Below are positions 1-7,242 of a stretch of DNA of 10,752 nucleotides, one piece after another (within the stretch, counting starts at the first letter, position 1; every line of letters begins with the position of its first letter). Under the pieces are notes generated by a model. That model saw nothing but the letters and a program-made list of their open reading frames with translations. It was not told the origin of the DNA and did no database searches. The stretch lies in the NCBI GenBank assembly GCA_937873255.1, contig CALMVM010000318.1:237-10988 (forward strand). Direction: 5' to 3'. This DNA is from an uncultured Verrucomicrobiota bacterium. Its GTDB lineage: Bacteria; Verrucomicrobiota; Verrucomicrobiia; Chthoniobacterales; SZAS-18. A program made the position numbers and the translations under genes.

Positions 1-36
1 TGTGCACGAGCCAATAAAGCAGATCGTTTCCGATGC

Positions 37-52
37 TGGCACGCCCGTTGCT
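37..52 (+). promoter_or_regulatory. Sigma-54 (-24/-12) promoter of the flgB operon
   Basis: The sequence TGGCACG-CCCG-TTGCT matches the sigma-54 consensus TGGCACG-N4-TTGCW at all 12 defined positions. The invariant GG (38-39) and GC (50-51) are exactly 10 bases apart. With C51 as -12, transcription would start near position 63, only about two bases before the flgB ATG at 65, so the mRNA would be leaderless or nearly so. Sigma-54 promoters need an enhancer-binding activator such as the FleQ/FlrC/FlgR type. Its binding site would lie upstream, outside the window. Confidence 0.88.
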
Positions 53-64
53 AAATGAGAATGC

Positions 65-472
65 ATGATTGATCGGCTCTTCTCAGGCGGCACTTACGAG
101 GCGGTCAAGCACCAGCTTGATCTGACCGCCCAACGCCACGAAGTGCTCGCCGGCAACATCGCCAACGTCGAGACCCCCGGCTACCGCCGCCTCGACCTCG
201 ACCGTACCAGCACGGCCGATTTCCAATCCCAGCTCGCCCACGCCGCGCGCACCGGCGACTTCTCGCGCGTCCCGGCTTCGACCCATCACGCCGCGCACGT
301 CGCCGCCGACCCCAACGCGCGCAGCATCCGCCAGGACGGCAACAACGTCGAGATCGACCAGGAACTCCTCGCCATGAGCCAGAATACCACGGAATACGGC
401 GTCATGACCGAGTTCGCCAGCAACTCGCTCAAGCAACTCAAAATGGCGATTTCCGGCTCGGTGCAATCCTGA
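65..472 (+). CDS. flgB: Flagellar basal-body proximal rod protein FlgB
   Basis: FlgB forms part of the proximal rod that joins the MS-ring to the rest of the flagellar axle, and it is exported by the flagellar type III system. The 135-residue length is normal. The start MIDRL aligns with the usual FlgB N-terminus (MLDRL in enterics), and the rod-protein signature AGNIANVETPGY is at residues 29-40. The C-terminal segment (about 95-132) is the expected amphipathic helix that packs in the rod core. The ATG at 65 is chosen because the ATG at 61 runs into a stop after three codons. It is the first gene of a same-strand flagellar operon, 20 bp before flgC. No Shine-Dalgarno is visible, and the promoter nearly abuts the start. 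Confidence 0.95.
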   Translation: MIDRLFSGGTYEAVKHQLDLTAQRHEVLAGNIANVETPGYRRLDLDRTSTADFQSQLAHAARTGDFSRVPASTHHAAHVAADPNARSIRQDGNNVEIDQELLAMSQNTTEYGVMTEFASNSLKQLKMAISGSVQS

Positions 473-492
473 TCCCCGCCGCCTCTCCCGCC

Positions 493-900
493 ATGAACTT
501 CCTCACCGGCATCGACCAGAGTTCCAGCGCGCTCGCCGCCGAGCGCACGCGCCTGGAAACGGTCTCCTCCAACATCGCCAATGCCCACACCACGCACGGC
601 GCGGACGGCCATCCGTATCACCGGCGCGTCACTTCCTTTCAAACGGTGATGGACGCGCAGCATCACGGTGCGGCGGGCGTGCAGGCGGTGGCGATTTCCA
701 CGGACAAAACTCCCGGCCAGCGCGTCTACCAGCCCGGCCATCCCGACGCGGACAAGGACGGGTTCGTGGAAATGCCCAACGTGAATCTCGCCTACGAGAT
801 GGTCGATCTGATGAGCGCCTCGCGCGCCTACGAAGCCAATCTCGCCGTCGTCCAAAACGCCCGCCAGCTCGCCAACCGCGCGTTGTCCATCGGTAAATAA
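493..900 (+). CDS. flgC: Flagellar basal-body rod protein FlgC
   Basis: FlgC is a proximal rod subunit that assembles with FlgB, FlgF and FliE. The 135 residues are typical. The N-terminal rod motif reads SSNIANAHTT (residues 25-34) and is followed by the family's DGxPYxRR-like segment. The C-terminal part contains PNVNLAYEMVDLMSASRAYE, the hallmark of FlgC, leading into the terminal helix ending in LSIGK. The central part is His/Gly rich and variable, as is usual. The start follows a 20-base gap that is almost all pyrimidine (17 of 20 C or T), so there is no Shine-Dalgarno. Translation may be coupled to flgB or may depend on another initiation route. Confidence 0.95.
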   Translation: MNFLTGIDQSSSALAAERTRLETVSSNIANAHTTHGADGHPYHRRVTSFQTVMDAQHHGAAGVQAVAISTDKTPGQRVYQPGHPDADKDGFVEMPNVNLAYEMVDLMSASRAYEANLAVVQNARQLANRALSIGK

Positions 901-931
901 CCTCACCATCTCCCCCCGCCCGCCCCTTTTT

Positions 932-1354
932 ATGATCGGCTCCATCGGCAGCACTTCCCTGAACGTCTTCCCGCCGCGCCTGGCGGAACTGAACCGCGAT
1001 CTGCCCACCGGCAAAACCGCCGCGTCCTTGCAGAATTCCCTCGGGCTCGAAAACACCCTCACCCCCAGTGGGGTCACCTCGACCGCTGAAGTACGCGGTT
1101 TGTTGCCTGCCACCGCGACGGGTCAAGCCACCGGCGCGAACTTTGGTGACGTGCTCAGCCAAGCGGTCAGCGGCGTCAACGGCGTCATGCAAAACGCCGA
1201 GGTGCAAAAGGCCCGCGTGATGAGCGGCGACACGAACAATCTTCACCAAGCCATGATCTCGATGCAGGAAGCCAACGTGGCGTTCAGCCTGATGACGGAG
1301 GTGCGCAACAAGCTGGTCGAATCGTACCAGGAAATCATGCGGAGGCAGGTCTGA
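932..1354 (+). CDS. fliE: Flagellar hook-basal body complex protein FliE
   Basis: FliE is the adaptor between the FliF MS-ring and the rod and one of the first substrates of the flagellar export gate. The 140-residue protein is somewhat longer than the usual 100-110 because of a variable N-terminal region (about residues 1-65, Leu/Thr/Gly rich). The conserved C-terminal half contains FGDVLSQAVSGVN, SGDTNNLHQAMISMQEAN and the final FSLMTEVRNKLVESYQEIMR helix, which is diagnostic. It sits 31 bp after flgC, and that gap holds only four purines, including a CCCC-TTTTT run right before the ATG. The gene order flgB-flgC-fliE is the standard one. Confidence 0.93.
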   Translation: MIGSIGSTSLNVFPPRLAELNRDLPTGKTAASLQNSLGLENTLTPSGVTSTAEVRGLLPATATGQATGANFGDVLSQAVSGVNGVMQNAEVQKARVMSGDTNNLHQAMISMQEANVAFSLMTEVRNKLVESYQEIMRRQV

Positions 1355-1407
1355 CCCGGCCGCGCGGCATACCACTCTCCCGTCGCTGTCACGTTCCTCC
1401 CTGATCC

Positions 1408-2991
1408 ATGTCGAAACTTCCGCAACAATTCCTGGCCCTCTGGCGGCAACTGGGCCTCAACCAGCGCGTGTCGCTCGCGCTGGCGACGGTGGCCGTGTTC
1501 GCCACGATCACCGGCCTGGTCATGTGGAGCCACCGGCCGCGCATGCAGCTCCTCTACGGCCGCCTGTCGCAGAAGGACGCCGCCGAGGTCGTCGCGGCGA
1601 TCCAGGCGCAGGGTGTCTCGTACGAGATCGGCGCGGGCGGCCAGTCCGTCTACGTCCCGGCCGACAAGGTGTACACGCTGCGCATGGACCTCGCATCGAA
1701 AGGACTCCCTAATGCGGACGGCATCGGGTTCGAGATTTTCGACAAGAGCAACTTCGGCGTCAGCGACTTCGTGCAGCACACGAACTACCTGCGCGCCATC
1801 CAGGGCGAACTCACCCGCACGATCAGTCAGCTCAACGGCGTGCGCGCCGCACGGGTGATGGTCGTCATGCCCGAAAACAAACTCCTCCTCAGCGACAATA
1901 AAACGCGCCCGACGGCCTCGGTGTTCGTGGACGCGGGCTCGGCGGGGATTTCGACCGAGTCGGTAAATTCGATCCGCTTCCTCGTGGCGAATTCGGTCGA
2001 GGGCATGAAGGTGGACGACGTGGCCGTCGTGGACAGCATGGGCAACGTGCTCAGCGAGAAACTGCGCGAGGGCGACCCCATGCTCGGGTCGGCCAGCAGC
2101 CAGATCAAGCTGCGCAAGAGCATGGAGGACTATTTCGCCAACAAGGTAGAATCGATGCTCGCGCGGGTCGTCGGTCCCGGCAACGCGGTGGTGCGCGTTT
2201 CCGCCGACATGAGCACGGAAGCCACCACAACCACGCAGGAGAAATACGATCCCGAGGGCCAGGTGCTTCGCAGCACGACGACCACCGACGAGAGCAACCT
2301 CGCCAACGAGGGCAAGCAGCAGAACAGCGCGGTCGGCGCGACCGCCAACACGCCGAACAAAACGACGCCCGCCGACGGCGCGGACAACGCGAAAAAGACC
2401 GAGGAAACCCGCAAGAGCCAGACGCAATCCTACGAGATCAGCCGCGCGACGACCAACACCACCCGGAACCCCGGCGAGGTCCGCAAGCTGACCGCCGCCG
2501 TTTTCCTCGCCACGCGCACCACCGGCACCGGCTCGAACGTCAAACCCGACCCCCGCACGCCCGAGGAAATGAAGTCCCTGCGCGCGATGGTCGCCAACGC
2601 GCTCGGCATCACGGCCGCCCAGCAGGAACCGTCCGTCACGATCCAGGAAATGGCCTTTCAAGGCGCGGCGTTCGACAAGGTGCCGGCAATGACCGGCTCG
2701 CTGCTCGACACGATACGTCCGTGGGTCACCCCGTTCCTCGCGCTGGCGATCATCGTGTTTTTCCTGCGCCAGCTCAAGCGGACCGCGTCCTCTTCGTCGA
2801 AGGTGGAAGTCCTCGACGCCGAACAGGCCGCGCTCATGGACCGCAACGCCCCCGCCAAGCTGCTGGAAAACGGCCGCCGCGCCGGGCCCGCCAAGACCGC
2901 CGTTTCGCCCGAGATGCTCAACGAGATGATCCGCCAGAAGCCCGACAACGTCAGCGTGGCGTTGCGCGAATGGATGACCGCCAAACAGTGA
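1408..2991 (+). CDS. fliF: Flagellar MS-ring protein FliF
   Basis: FliF forms the inner-membrane MS-ring and C-ring scaffold that houses the export gate. The 527-residue length is normal. A first membrane helix spans about residues 21-40 (VSLALATVAVFATITGLVMW). It is followed by the YscJ/FliF ring-building domain, with the typical LYGRLSQKDAAEVVAAIQ and YLRAIQGELTRTI stretches. A Thr/Lys/Asn-rich low-complexity loop covers about 270-350. A second membrane helix lies at about 439-454, and a cytosolic tail ends in NEMIRQKPDNVSVALREWM, the segment that docks on the FliG N-terminal domain. The FliG gene follows 28 bp downstream. The region before the start is C/T rich (TTCCTCCCTGATCC), without a Shine-Dalgarno. 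Confidence 0.96.
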   Translation: MSKLPQQFLALWRQLGLNQRVSLALATVAVFATITGLVMWSHRPRMQLLYGRLSQKDAAEVVAAIQAQGVSYEIGAGGQSVYVPADKVYTLRMDLASKGLPNADGIGFEIFDKSNFGVSDFVQHTNYLRAIQGELTRTISQLNGVRAARVMVVMPENKLLLSDNKTRPTASVFVDAGSAGISTESVNSIRFLVANSVEGMKVDDVAVVDSMGNVLSEKLREGDPMLGSASSQIKLRKSMEDYFANKVESMLARVVGPGNAVVRVSADMSTEATTTTQEKYDPEGQVLRSTTTTDESNLANEGKQQNSAVGATANTPNKTTPADGADNAKKTEETRKSQTQSYEISRATTNTTRNPGEVRKLTAAVFLATRTTGTGSNVKPDPRTPEEMKSLRAMVANALGITAAQQEPSVTIQEMAFQGAAFDKVPAMTGSLLDTIRPWVTPFLALAIIVFFLRQLKRTASSSSKVEVLDAEQAALMDRNAPAKLLENGRRAGPAKTAVSPEMLNEMIRQKPDNVSVALREWMTAKQ

Positions 2992-3019
2992 TGATCCTCT
3001 GACCCGGACTTGTATCGCC

Positions 3020-4051
3020 ATGGCCGCCCTGGATTACGCCAAGCTCAACCGCGTGCAGAAGACCGCCGTGTTCCTGATCGTCATCGGCCAGGAAGCCGCC
3101 GCGCGGATCGTGCGCACCTTCAACGACGGCGAACTGGAATCCGTCTGCCGCGAGATGGCGAAGCTGCCGGTCATCGACCTCAACACGCGGCAGGACGCGC
3201 TGGAGGAGTTTTCGTCGCTCGTGGACATGGGCTACGAGTCGGCGCTGGGCGGCACGTCATACGTGCGCGGCACGCTCGAACTCGCGCGCGGCGAGCACCG
3301 CGCGGCGTACCTGTTGGAACGCGTCGCGCCTCCCGCGACGGGCGGCGACGGGGTGACGCCGGCGCAGTTCGAGGGCGTCGATACGCGGCAGATTTTCAGT
3401 CTGGTCAAGGGCGAGCAGCCGCAGACGGTGGCGTTCCTGCTCTCGCAGCTCGATCTGTCCAAGGCGGGCGAGATTTTGCGCATGTTGGAGGCCGAACAGC
3501 GCGCCGCCGTGGTCGAGTGTCTCGGCGAGATGGACTCCATTTCGCCGGAGGTCGTGCAGCGCCTCGCCAACCAGCTCAACCGTTGCGGCGACCCGCAAAA
3601 GAGCGCCGCCCCGACGGTTCAGCGCGGGGGCGGCGCGCCGTTCGTTGCTAGCCTGCTCAAGACGATGGACAAGGAGACCAGCCGCAGTTTGCTGTCGGTG
3701 TTGCAGGATCGCAACGCGGCGCTCAGCGACACGATCCGCAAGAAATTATTCTCGTTCGACGACCTTGCCGGCCTGCCGGCGGCGGACTTGCAGCGCATCC
3801 TGCGCGAGACCGAACCGGCGGATCTCGCCGCCGCGTTGAAAGGGCCGAAGGGCGAAACGCTGCTCAAGAAATTCACGGGCGTCATGTCCAAGCGCGCGGC
3901 CGAGAGCATGGTGGAGGATATCGGCATGATGGCCCCCGTGCGTCCGAAGGACCAGGAAGCCGCGCAGGACCGCGTGATGGCCGTCGTGCGACGCCTGGAG
4001 GAACAGGGCGACATCACCCTCGATGGGGGCGAGGACGGCGATGGCGCGTGA
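3020..4051 (+). CDS. fliG: Flagellar motor switch/rotor protein FliG
   Basis: FliG is the C-ring protein that binds FliF at its N-terminus and contacts the MotAB-type stator through its C-terminal domain to produce torque and switching. At 343 residues it is of usual length. The N-terminal domain (LNRVQKTAVFLIVIGQEAAA, about 8-27) is canonical. The middle-domain motif usually written EHPQ reads EQPQ here (residues 132-135). The C-terminal domain is recognisable by LQRILRETEPADLAAALKG and MSKRAAESMVEDIGMM, then PVRPKDQEAAQ and a final RRLEEQGDI. The torque-helix loop that reads LDDRSIQ in many FliGs reads LPAADLQ here (252-258), so the acidic pair is absent. The last 11 bases overlap fliH. The start at 3020 lacks an evident Shine-Dalgarno. 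Confidence 0.95.
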   Translation: MAALDYAKLNRVQKTAVFLIVIGQEAAARIVRTFNDGELESVCREMAKLPVIDLNTRQDALEEFSSLVDMGYESALGGTSYVRGTLELARGEHRAAYLLERVAPPATGGDGVTPAQFEGVDTRQIFSLVKGEQPQTVAFLLSQLDLSKAGEILRMLEAEQRAAVVECLGEMDSISPEVVQRLANQLNRCGDPQKSAAPTVQRGGGAPFVASLLKTMDKETSRSLLSVLQDRNAALSDTIRKKLFSFDDLAGLPAADLQRILRETEPADLAAALKGPKGETLLKKFTGVMSKRAAESMVEDIGMMAPVRPKDQEAAQDRVMAVVRRLEEQGDITLDGGEDGDGA

Positions 4052-4661
4052 AACGATCCGGCTCGACCGCGGGCTCGTCGATGTCTGCCTCGGCGGACGC
4101 CATTCTTCATCCGACGACCGGGCGCGGGCGCGCGCGGGCGAACGCGAACGCCACGCCCTCGCGCTGGCCGCCGCGCGCGAGGCCGGCTATCGCCAGGGCC
4201 GCGTCGATGCGGACGCGGCGTTCGCCGTGCAGTTGATGTCGCAACGCCAGGAGGTGTCCGAACTCGCCGACGGTGTCCTGCGCCGTCTCGCCGACCAGGG
4301 AACGACCCTCGCGCGGCAGGCGCGCGGCTGCGTGCCTGCGCTGGTCATGCACATTGTCCGCCGACTTCTCGCCGGTGCGCTGCCCGATGAGGACCGCGTC
4401 GCGCGGCTGGTCGAACAGGCCCTCGCCGAAGCGCCCGCCGATCCCGCGCAGGCCCTCGAAGTCGCGCTCTCGCCGGCCGATCTCCAGCGGCTCGAAACGA
4501 TGGGCGGCGACGCCCTGCGCGCGCGCCATCCGAACCTCTCCCTGCGCGCCGACCCGGCGCTCGCGCCCAACGATTGCCTGGTGCGCGGGGACTTCGGTCT
4601 GATCGACGCGCGGATGGAGGTCAAACTGAAAGCCGTCGAGGGACTTCTCGCGGCTTCCTGA
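4041..4661 (+). CDS. fliH: Flagellar export-apparatus protein FliH (SctL family)
   Basis: FliH is the peripheral stalk-like regulator that dimerises, binds the export ATPase FliI and links it to the C-ring. The predicted protein is 206 residues. Evidence is moderate at residue level, as this family is divergent. There is an Arg/Ala-rich helical N-terminal half (about 25-110) with a short AGYRQGR segment of GxxxG type. The C-terminal domain has the family pattern of Leu-rich helices, then ALAPNDCLVRGDFGLIDARMEVKL near the end, matching the FliH/SctL 'P-x-DC-x-V-x-x-x-x-G-x-IDA' signature. The ATG at 4041 is preferred over the in-frame ATG at 4023 because GAGGA (4031-4035) sits 5 bases ahead of it. 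It overlaps fliG by 11 bp, implying coupling. Its partner gene fliI is not adjacent but 4.7 kb downstream. Confidence 0.85.
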   Translation: MARETIRLDRGLVDVCLGGRHSSSDDRARARAGERERHALALAAAREAGYRQGRVDADAAFAVQLMSQRQEVSELADGVLRRLADQGTTLARQARGCVPALVMHIVRRLLAGALPDEDRVARLVEQALAEAPADPAQALEVALSPADLQRLETMGGDALRARHPNLSLRADPALAPNDCLVRGDFGLIDARMEVKLKAVEGLLAAS

Positions 4662-4703
4662 GCCACGCCGGTCACACTTCGGAAGGCAATCCCTACTTCG
4701 GGA

Positions 4704-4718
4704 CGACCGGTCGCGACC
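4704..4718. other. Overlapping palindromes upstream of the LOV kinase
   Basis: Two 10-bp perfect palindromes overlap here: CGACCGGTCG (4704-4713) and GGTCGCGACC (4709-4718). They lie in the 126-bp gap between fliH and the kinase gene, about 67-81 bases before the start site predicted from the sigma-54-like element. They could be a protein-binding site or could form a small hairpin ending the fliH transcript. GC-rich DNA makes short palindromes common, so the assignment is weak. Confidence 0.25.
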
Positions 4719-4758
4719 CGGCCTGTTCGGAGTCTTGCTGCGATGGGGGGATTACCCC

Positions 4759-4774
4759 GGGCACATGGCCTGCT
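4759..4774 (+). promoter_or_regulatory. Candidate sigma-54 promoter of the LOV kinase gene
   Basis: GGGCACA-TGGC-CTGCT keeps the GG (4760-4761), 10-base spacing and GC (4772-4773) of a -24/-12 element and matches 9 of 12 consensus positions. The mismatches are the first T, the seventh position and the first T of TTGC. The predicted start is near 4785, three bases before the ATG at 4788, the same close spacing as in flgB. However, the putative Shine-Dalgarno (4780-4784) would then lie upstream of the transcript, so either the promoter or that ribosome site is probably not used as drawn. Confidence 0.4.
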
Positions 4775-4779
4775 CTGTT

Positions 4780-4784
4780 AAGGA
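4780..4784 (+). promoter_or_regulatory. Putative ribosome binding site of the LOV kinase
   Basis: The purine run AAGGA precedes the ATG at 4788 with only three bases between. It is one of the few Shine-Dalgarno-like sequences in the window and supports this start. There is no other Met codon in frame until about residue 183, well inside the LOV domain. The spacing is tighter than ideal. Confidence 0.4.
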
Positions 4785-4787
4785 AAA

Positions 4788-7232
4788 ATGTCTCCAACGG
4801 TCTCGGATTCGCGCGCGGAACGCCTGCGGACGGCAATCCCTGCCGCTCTGGCGCGCGACGACTTCGATTCCCTCGAATCGCCCCCCCCGGCGGACGATTT
4901 CGACCCATCCGCCGATGAAGTTTTCGCACGCGCGGCACGGCTGGCGAAAACGATCTTCCGCGTCGCCTCCGTCGGGATCATCTGGTTGGAGGAGGGCCGC
5001 AAAAAATTCCGCGTTTGCGCGGGCGTCGATCCGGGGGACGAGGAGTCGATCCTCGACCTGGCCGCCGGCTCCACCGACGAATTGACGGTCATCGCCGGCA
5101 CGCACGCCGGACGTTTTTGCGCCGCCGCGCCGGTCCGCTCGGACCGCCACGTTTTTCCCTGCGCGCTGTGCCTGCTCGACACGCGGCCGAGGGAGTTCGG
5201 CCCCGAAGAAACCGCCGCCCTCTCCGAACTCGCCGCCGATCTCGCCGAGAACCTCGCGGTCGACGCCGAGTTGCGGCATGTCGCGCATCGCAACAGCCAG
5301 TTCGCCGCCGTCATCGACCACGCCGTGACCGCGATGGTCATCTGCGACCCGCACCAGCCGGGGATGCCCATCGTTTTCACCAACCCCGCCTTCAGCACGA
5401 TCACCGGTTATGCCCGCGAGGAAGCCCTCGGGCGCAACTGCCGCTTCCTCCAGGGGCCGGACACGGACGCCAGTTGCGTCGAGGCGATCCGCATGGCGTT
5501 GTCCTTGGAGATGCCCTTTCGCGGCCTGCTCCGCAACTATCGCAAGGATGGCACGCCGTTCTGGAACGAGTTGACGATCAAGCCCGTTTTCGACGACCGC
5601 GACACGCTGGTCAACTACGTCGGCATGCTCATGGACGTGACGGCGCGCATCGAGGTGATGGAAACCTTGCAGCGCAGCCAGGAAAACTACCGCCATCTTT
5701 TCGACACCAACCCGCTGCCGTGTTGGGCGTACGATCTTTCCACGTTCGAGTTCCTGGAGGTCAACCAGGCGGCGGTGACGCACTACGGTTATTCGCGCGA
5801 GGAATTCCTGACGATGACGCTGGCCGAACTCGTCGCGCCCGAGGACGCGCCCGATCTGCGCGGCGTCGTGGATGCGCTCCACGGCCGCACGGAGATGGAA
5901 ACCGTCTGGCGGCACCGCAAGAAGGACGGCACGCCCATCGAGATCGAGTGCGCGTCCGCAGGCATCACCTTCGCCGGACGCGCCGCGCGGCTGGTGATCG
6001 CGCACGACGTGACCGAGCGCAACCGCGCCGTGGAACACCGCCGCGCGAAGGAGGAAGCCGAACGCGCCAACGAGGCCAAGAGCGATTTTCTCTCGCGCAT
6101 GAGCCACGAACTGCGCACCCCGCTCAACGCCATCCTCGGGTTCAGCCAACTCCTGGAACTGGACGTGTTGACCAAGAGCCAGTCGGACAGTGTGCAGCAC
6201 ATCGTCGGCGGCGGCCGCCACCTGCTCAAGCTCATCGACGAGGTGCTCGACATCGCGCGGGTGGAGAGCGGACGCATCGAGCTTTCGCTGGAGTCCCTGA
6301 GCATCGATGAACTCGTCAACGAAGCCCTCTCGCTGATCGCCCCGCTGGCTGCCGCGCGCGGCATCACGCTGACCACGCAGACCGACGCCCCGAGCCAGCC
6401 GGGCGGGCCGTACGTCAAGGCGGACCGCCAGCGGTTGCGGCAGGTGTTGCTCAACCTGCTGAGCAACGCCGTGAAGTACAACCGCGAGAAGGGCAGTGTC
6501 ACCATCACGCGCGCCGAGGCGTCGACCGGCCGCCTGCGCATCCGCATCGCCGACACCGGCGCGGGCATCCCGGCGCACCTGCGCGCGCGTCTTTTCATGC
6601 CCTTCGACCGGCTCGGCGCGGAGCAGACGGGCGTCCAGGGGACGGGCCTGGGCCTGTCGCTTTCCAAGCACCTGATGGAGGTCATGGACGGTTGTCTCGG
6701 GCTGGAGGAAAACCCGGCGGACGGCGGGGGGGCCGCGTTCTTCGTGGAACTCCCCCTCGGCGAAGAACCGGCCGCCACGGTCGGCCACGGCGACGCGAGC
6801 GCGGTCCTCGACGCCATCGGCCTCCGGTCGCTGACCGGGCCGCGCACCCTGCTCTATGTCGAGGATAACCTGGCGAACATCACGCTGGTCGAGCGCCTGC
6901 TCGCCGCCTATCCGAACATCCACCTCATCAGCGCGATGCAGGGCACGCTCGGCCTCGACCTCGCCCGGCAGCACCGGCCCGACCTGATCCTGCTCGATAC
7001 CCACCTGCCCGACCTGCCCGGCTGGGAATTGCTCGAACGCCTGCGGGCCGACGACGACACCCGCGCGATTCCCGTCGTCGTGGTCAGCGCGGACGCCATG
7101 CAGCGGCAGGCGGACCGTCTCGTGCGTGCCGGTGCGCGCGCCTACCTGACCAAGCCGCTCAACGTGCGCAAGTTCCTGGAAACCGTGCGCGACGTGCTGC
7201 TGGAGCGCGACACCGCGTTGCAGGTTGGATGA
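4788..7232 (+). CDS. LOV-domain hybrid sensor histidine kinase (GAF-like/LOV/PAS/HisKA/HATPase/REC)
   Basis: This is a likely blue-light-responsive hybrid kinase of 814 residues. Its order is a divergent GAF-like region (about 41-155), a LOV domain (about 172-290), a second PAS domain (about 298-412), HisKA, HATPase_c and a receiver. The LOV domain has GRNCRFLQGPDTD with photoactive Cys218 and Gln222, flavin-contact Asn250 in NYRKDG and Asn260 in FWN. It therefore appears able to bind flavin and form the cysteinyl adduct. The conserved Gln in the last strand (YFVGIQ-N-D in YtvA) is Leu281 here (YVGMLMD). The kinase has His440 in MSHELRTPLN, an N-box LSNAVKYN (Asn560), DTGAGIP (589-595) and GTGLGL (618-623). 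The receiver (about 687-806) has acidic Glu692/Asp693, phosphoacceptor Asp737 in LLDTHLPD, Ser767 and Lys789. No membrane helix is evident, so it is probably cytosolic. No separate cognate regulator with a DNA-binding domain is in view. A C8 run (4881-4888) encodes Pro32-34. Confidence 0.93.
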   Translation: MSPTVSDSRAERLRTAIPAALARDDFDSLESPPPADDFDPSADEVFARAARLAKTIFRVASVGIIWLEEGRKKFRVCAGVDPGDEESILDLAAGSTDELTVIAGTHAGRFCAAAPVRSDRHVFPCALCLLDTRPREFGPEETAALSELAADLAENLAVDAELRHVAHRNSQFAAVIDHAVTAMVICDPHQPGMPIVFTNPAFSTITGYAREEALGRNCRFLQGPDTDASCVEAIRMALSLEMPFRGLLRNYRKDGTPFWNELTIKPVFDDRDTLVNYVGMLMDVTARIEVMETLQRSQENYRHLFDTNPLPCWAYDLSTFEFLEVNQAAVTHYGYSREEFLTMTLAELVAPEDAPDLRGVVDALHGRTEMETVWRHRKKDGTPIEIECASAGITFAGRAARLVIAHDVTERNRAVEHRRAKEEAERANEAKSDFLSRMSHELRTPLNAILGFSQLLELDVLTKSQSDSVQHIVGGGRHLLKLIDEVLDIARVESGRIELSLESLSIDELVNEALSLIAPLAAARGITLTTQTDAPSQPGGPYVKADRQRLRQVLLNLLSNAVKYNREKGSVTITRAEASTGRLRIRIADTGAGIPAHLRARLFMPFDRLGAEQTGVQGTGLGLSLSKHLMEVMDGCLGLEENPADGGGAAFFVELPLGEEPAATVGHGDASAVLDAIGLRSLTGPRTLLYVEDNLANITLVERLLAAYPNIHLISAMQGTLGLDLARQHRPDLILLDTHLPDLPGWELLERLRADDDTRAIPVVVVSADAMQRQADRLVRAGARAYLTKPLNVRKFLETVRDVLLERDTALQVG

Positions 7233-7242
7233 GTCGCCAGGA

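Noticed and set aside
2..58. Open frame at the left edge that could be the tail of an upstream gene (ending ...GTPVAK)
   Set aside because: It is only 18 codons with about half GC at third positions, unlike the strongly GC-biased genes nearby, and it contains the sigma-54 promoter. It cannot be told from chance.
1243..3021. A 592-codon minus-strand open frame across fliF
   Set aside because: It is a compositional shadow of fliF. It has no family motifs and shows the His/Arg/Val/Gly bias typical of such antisense frames.
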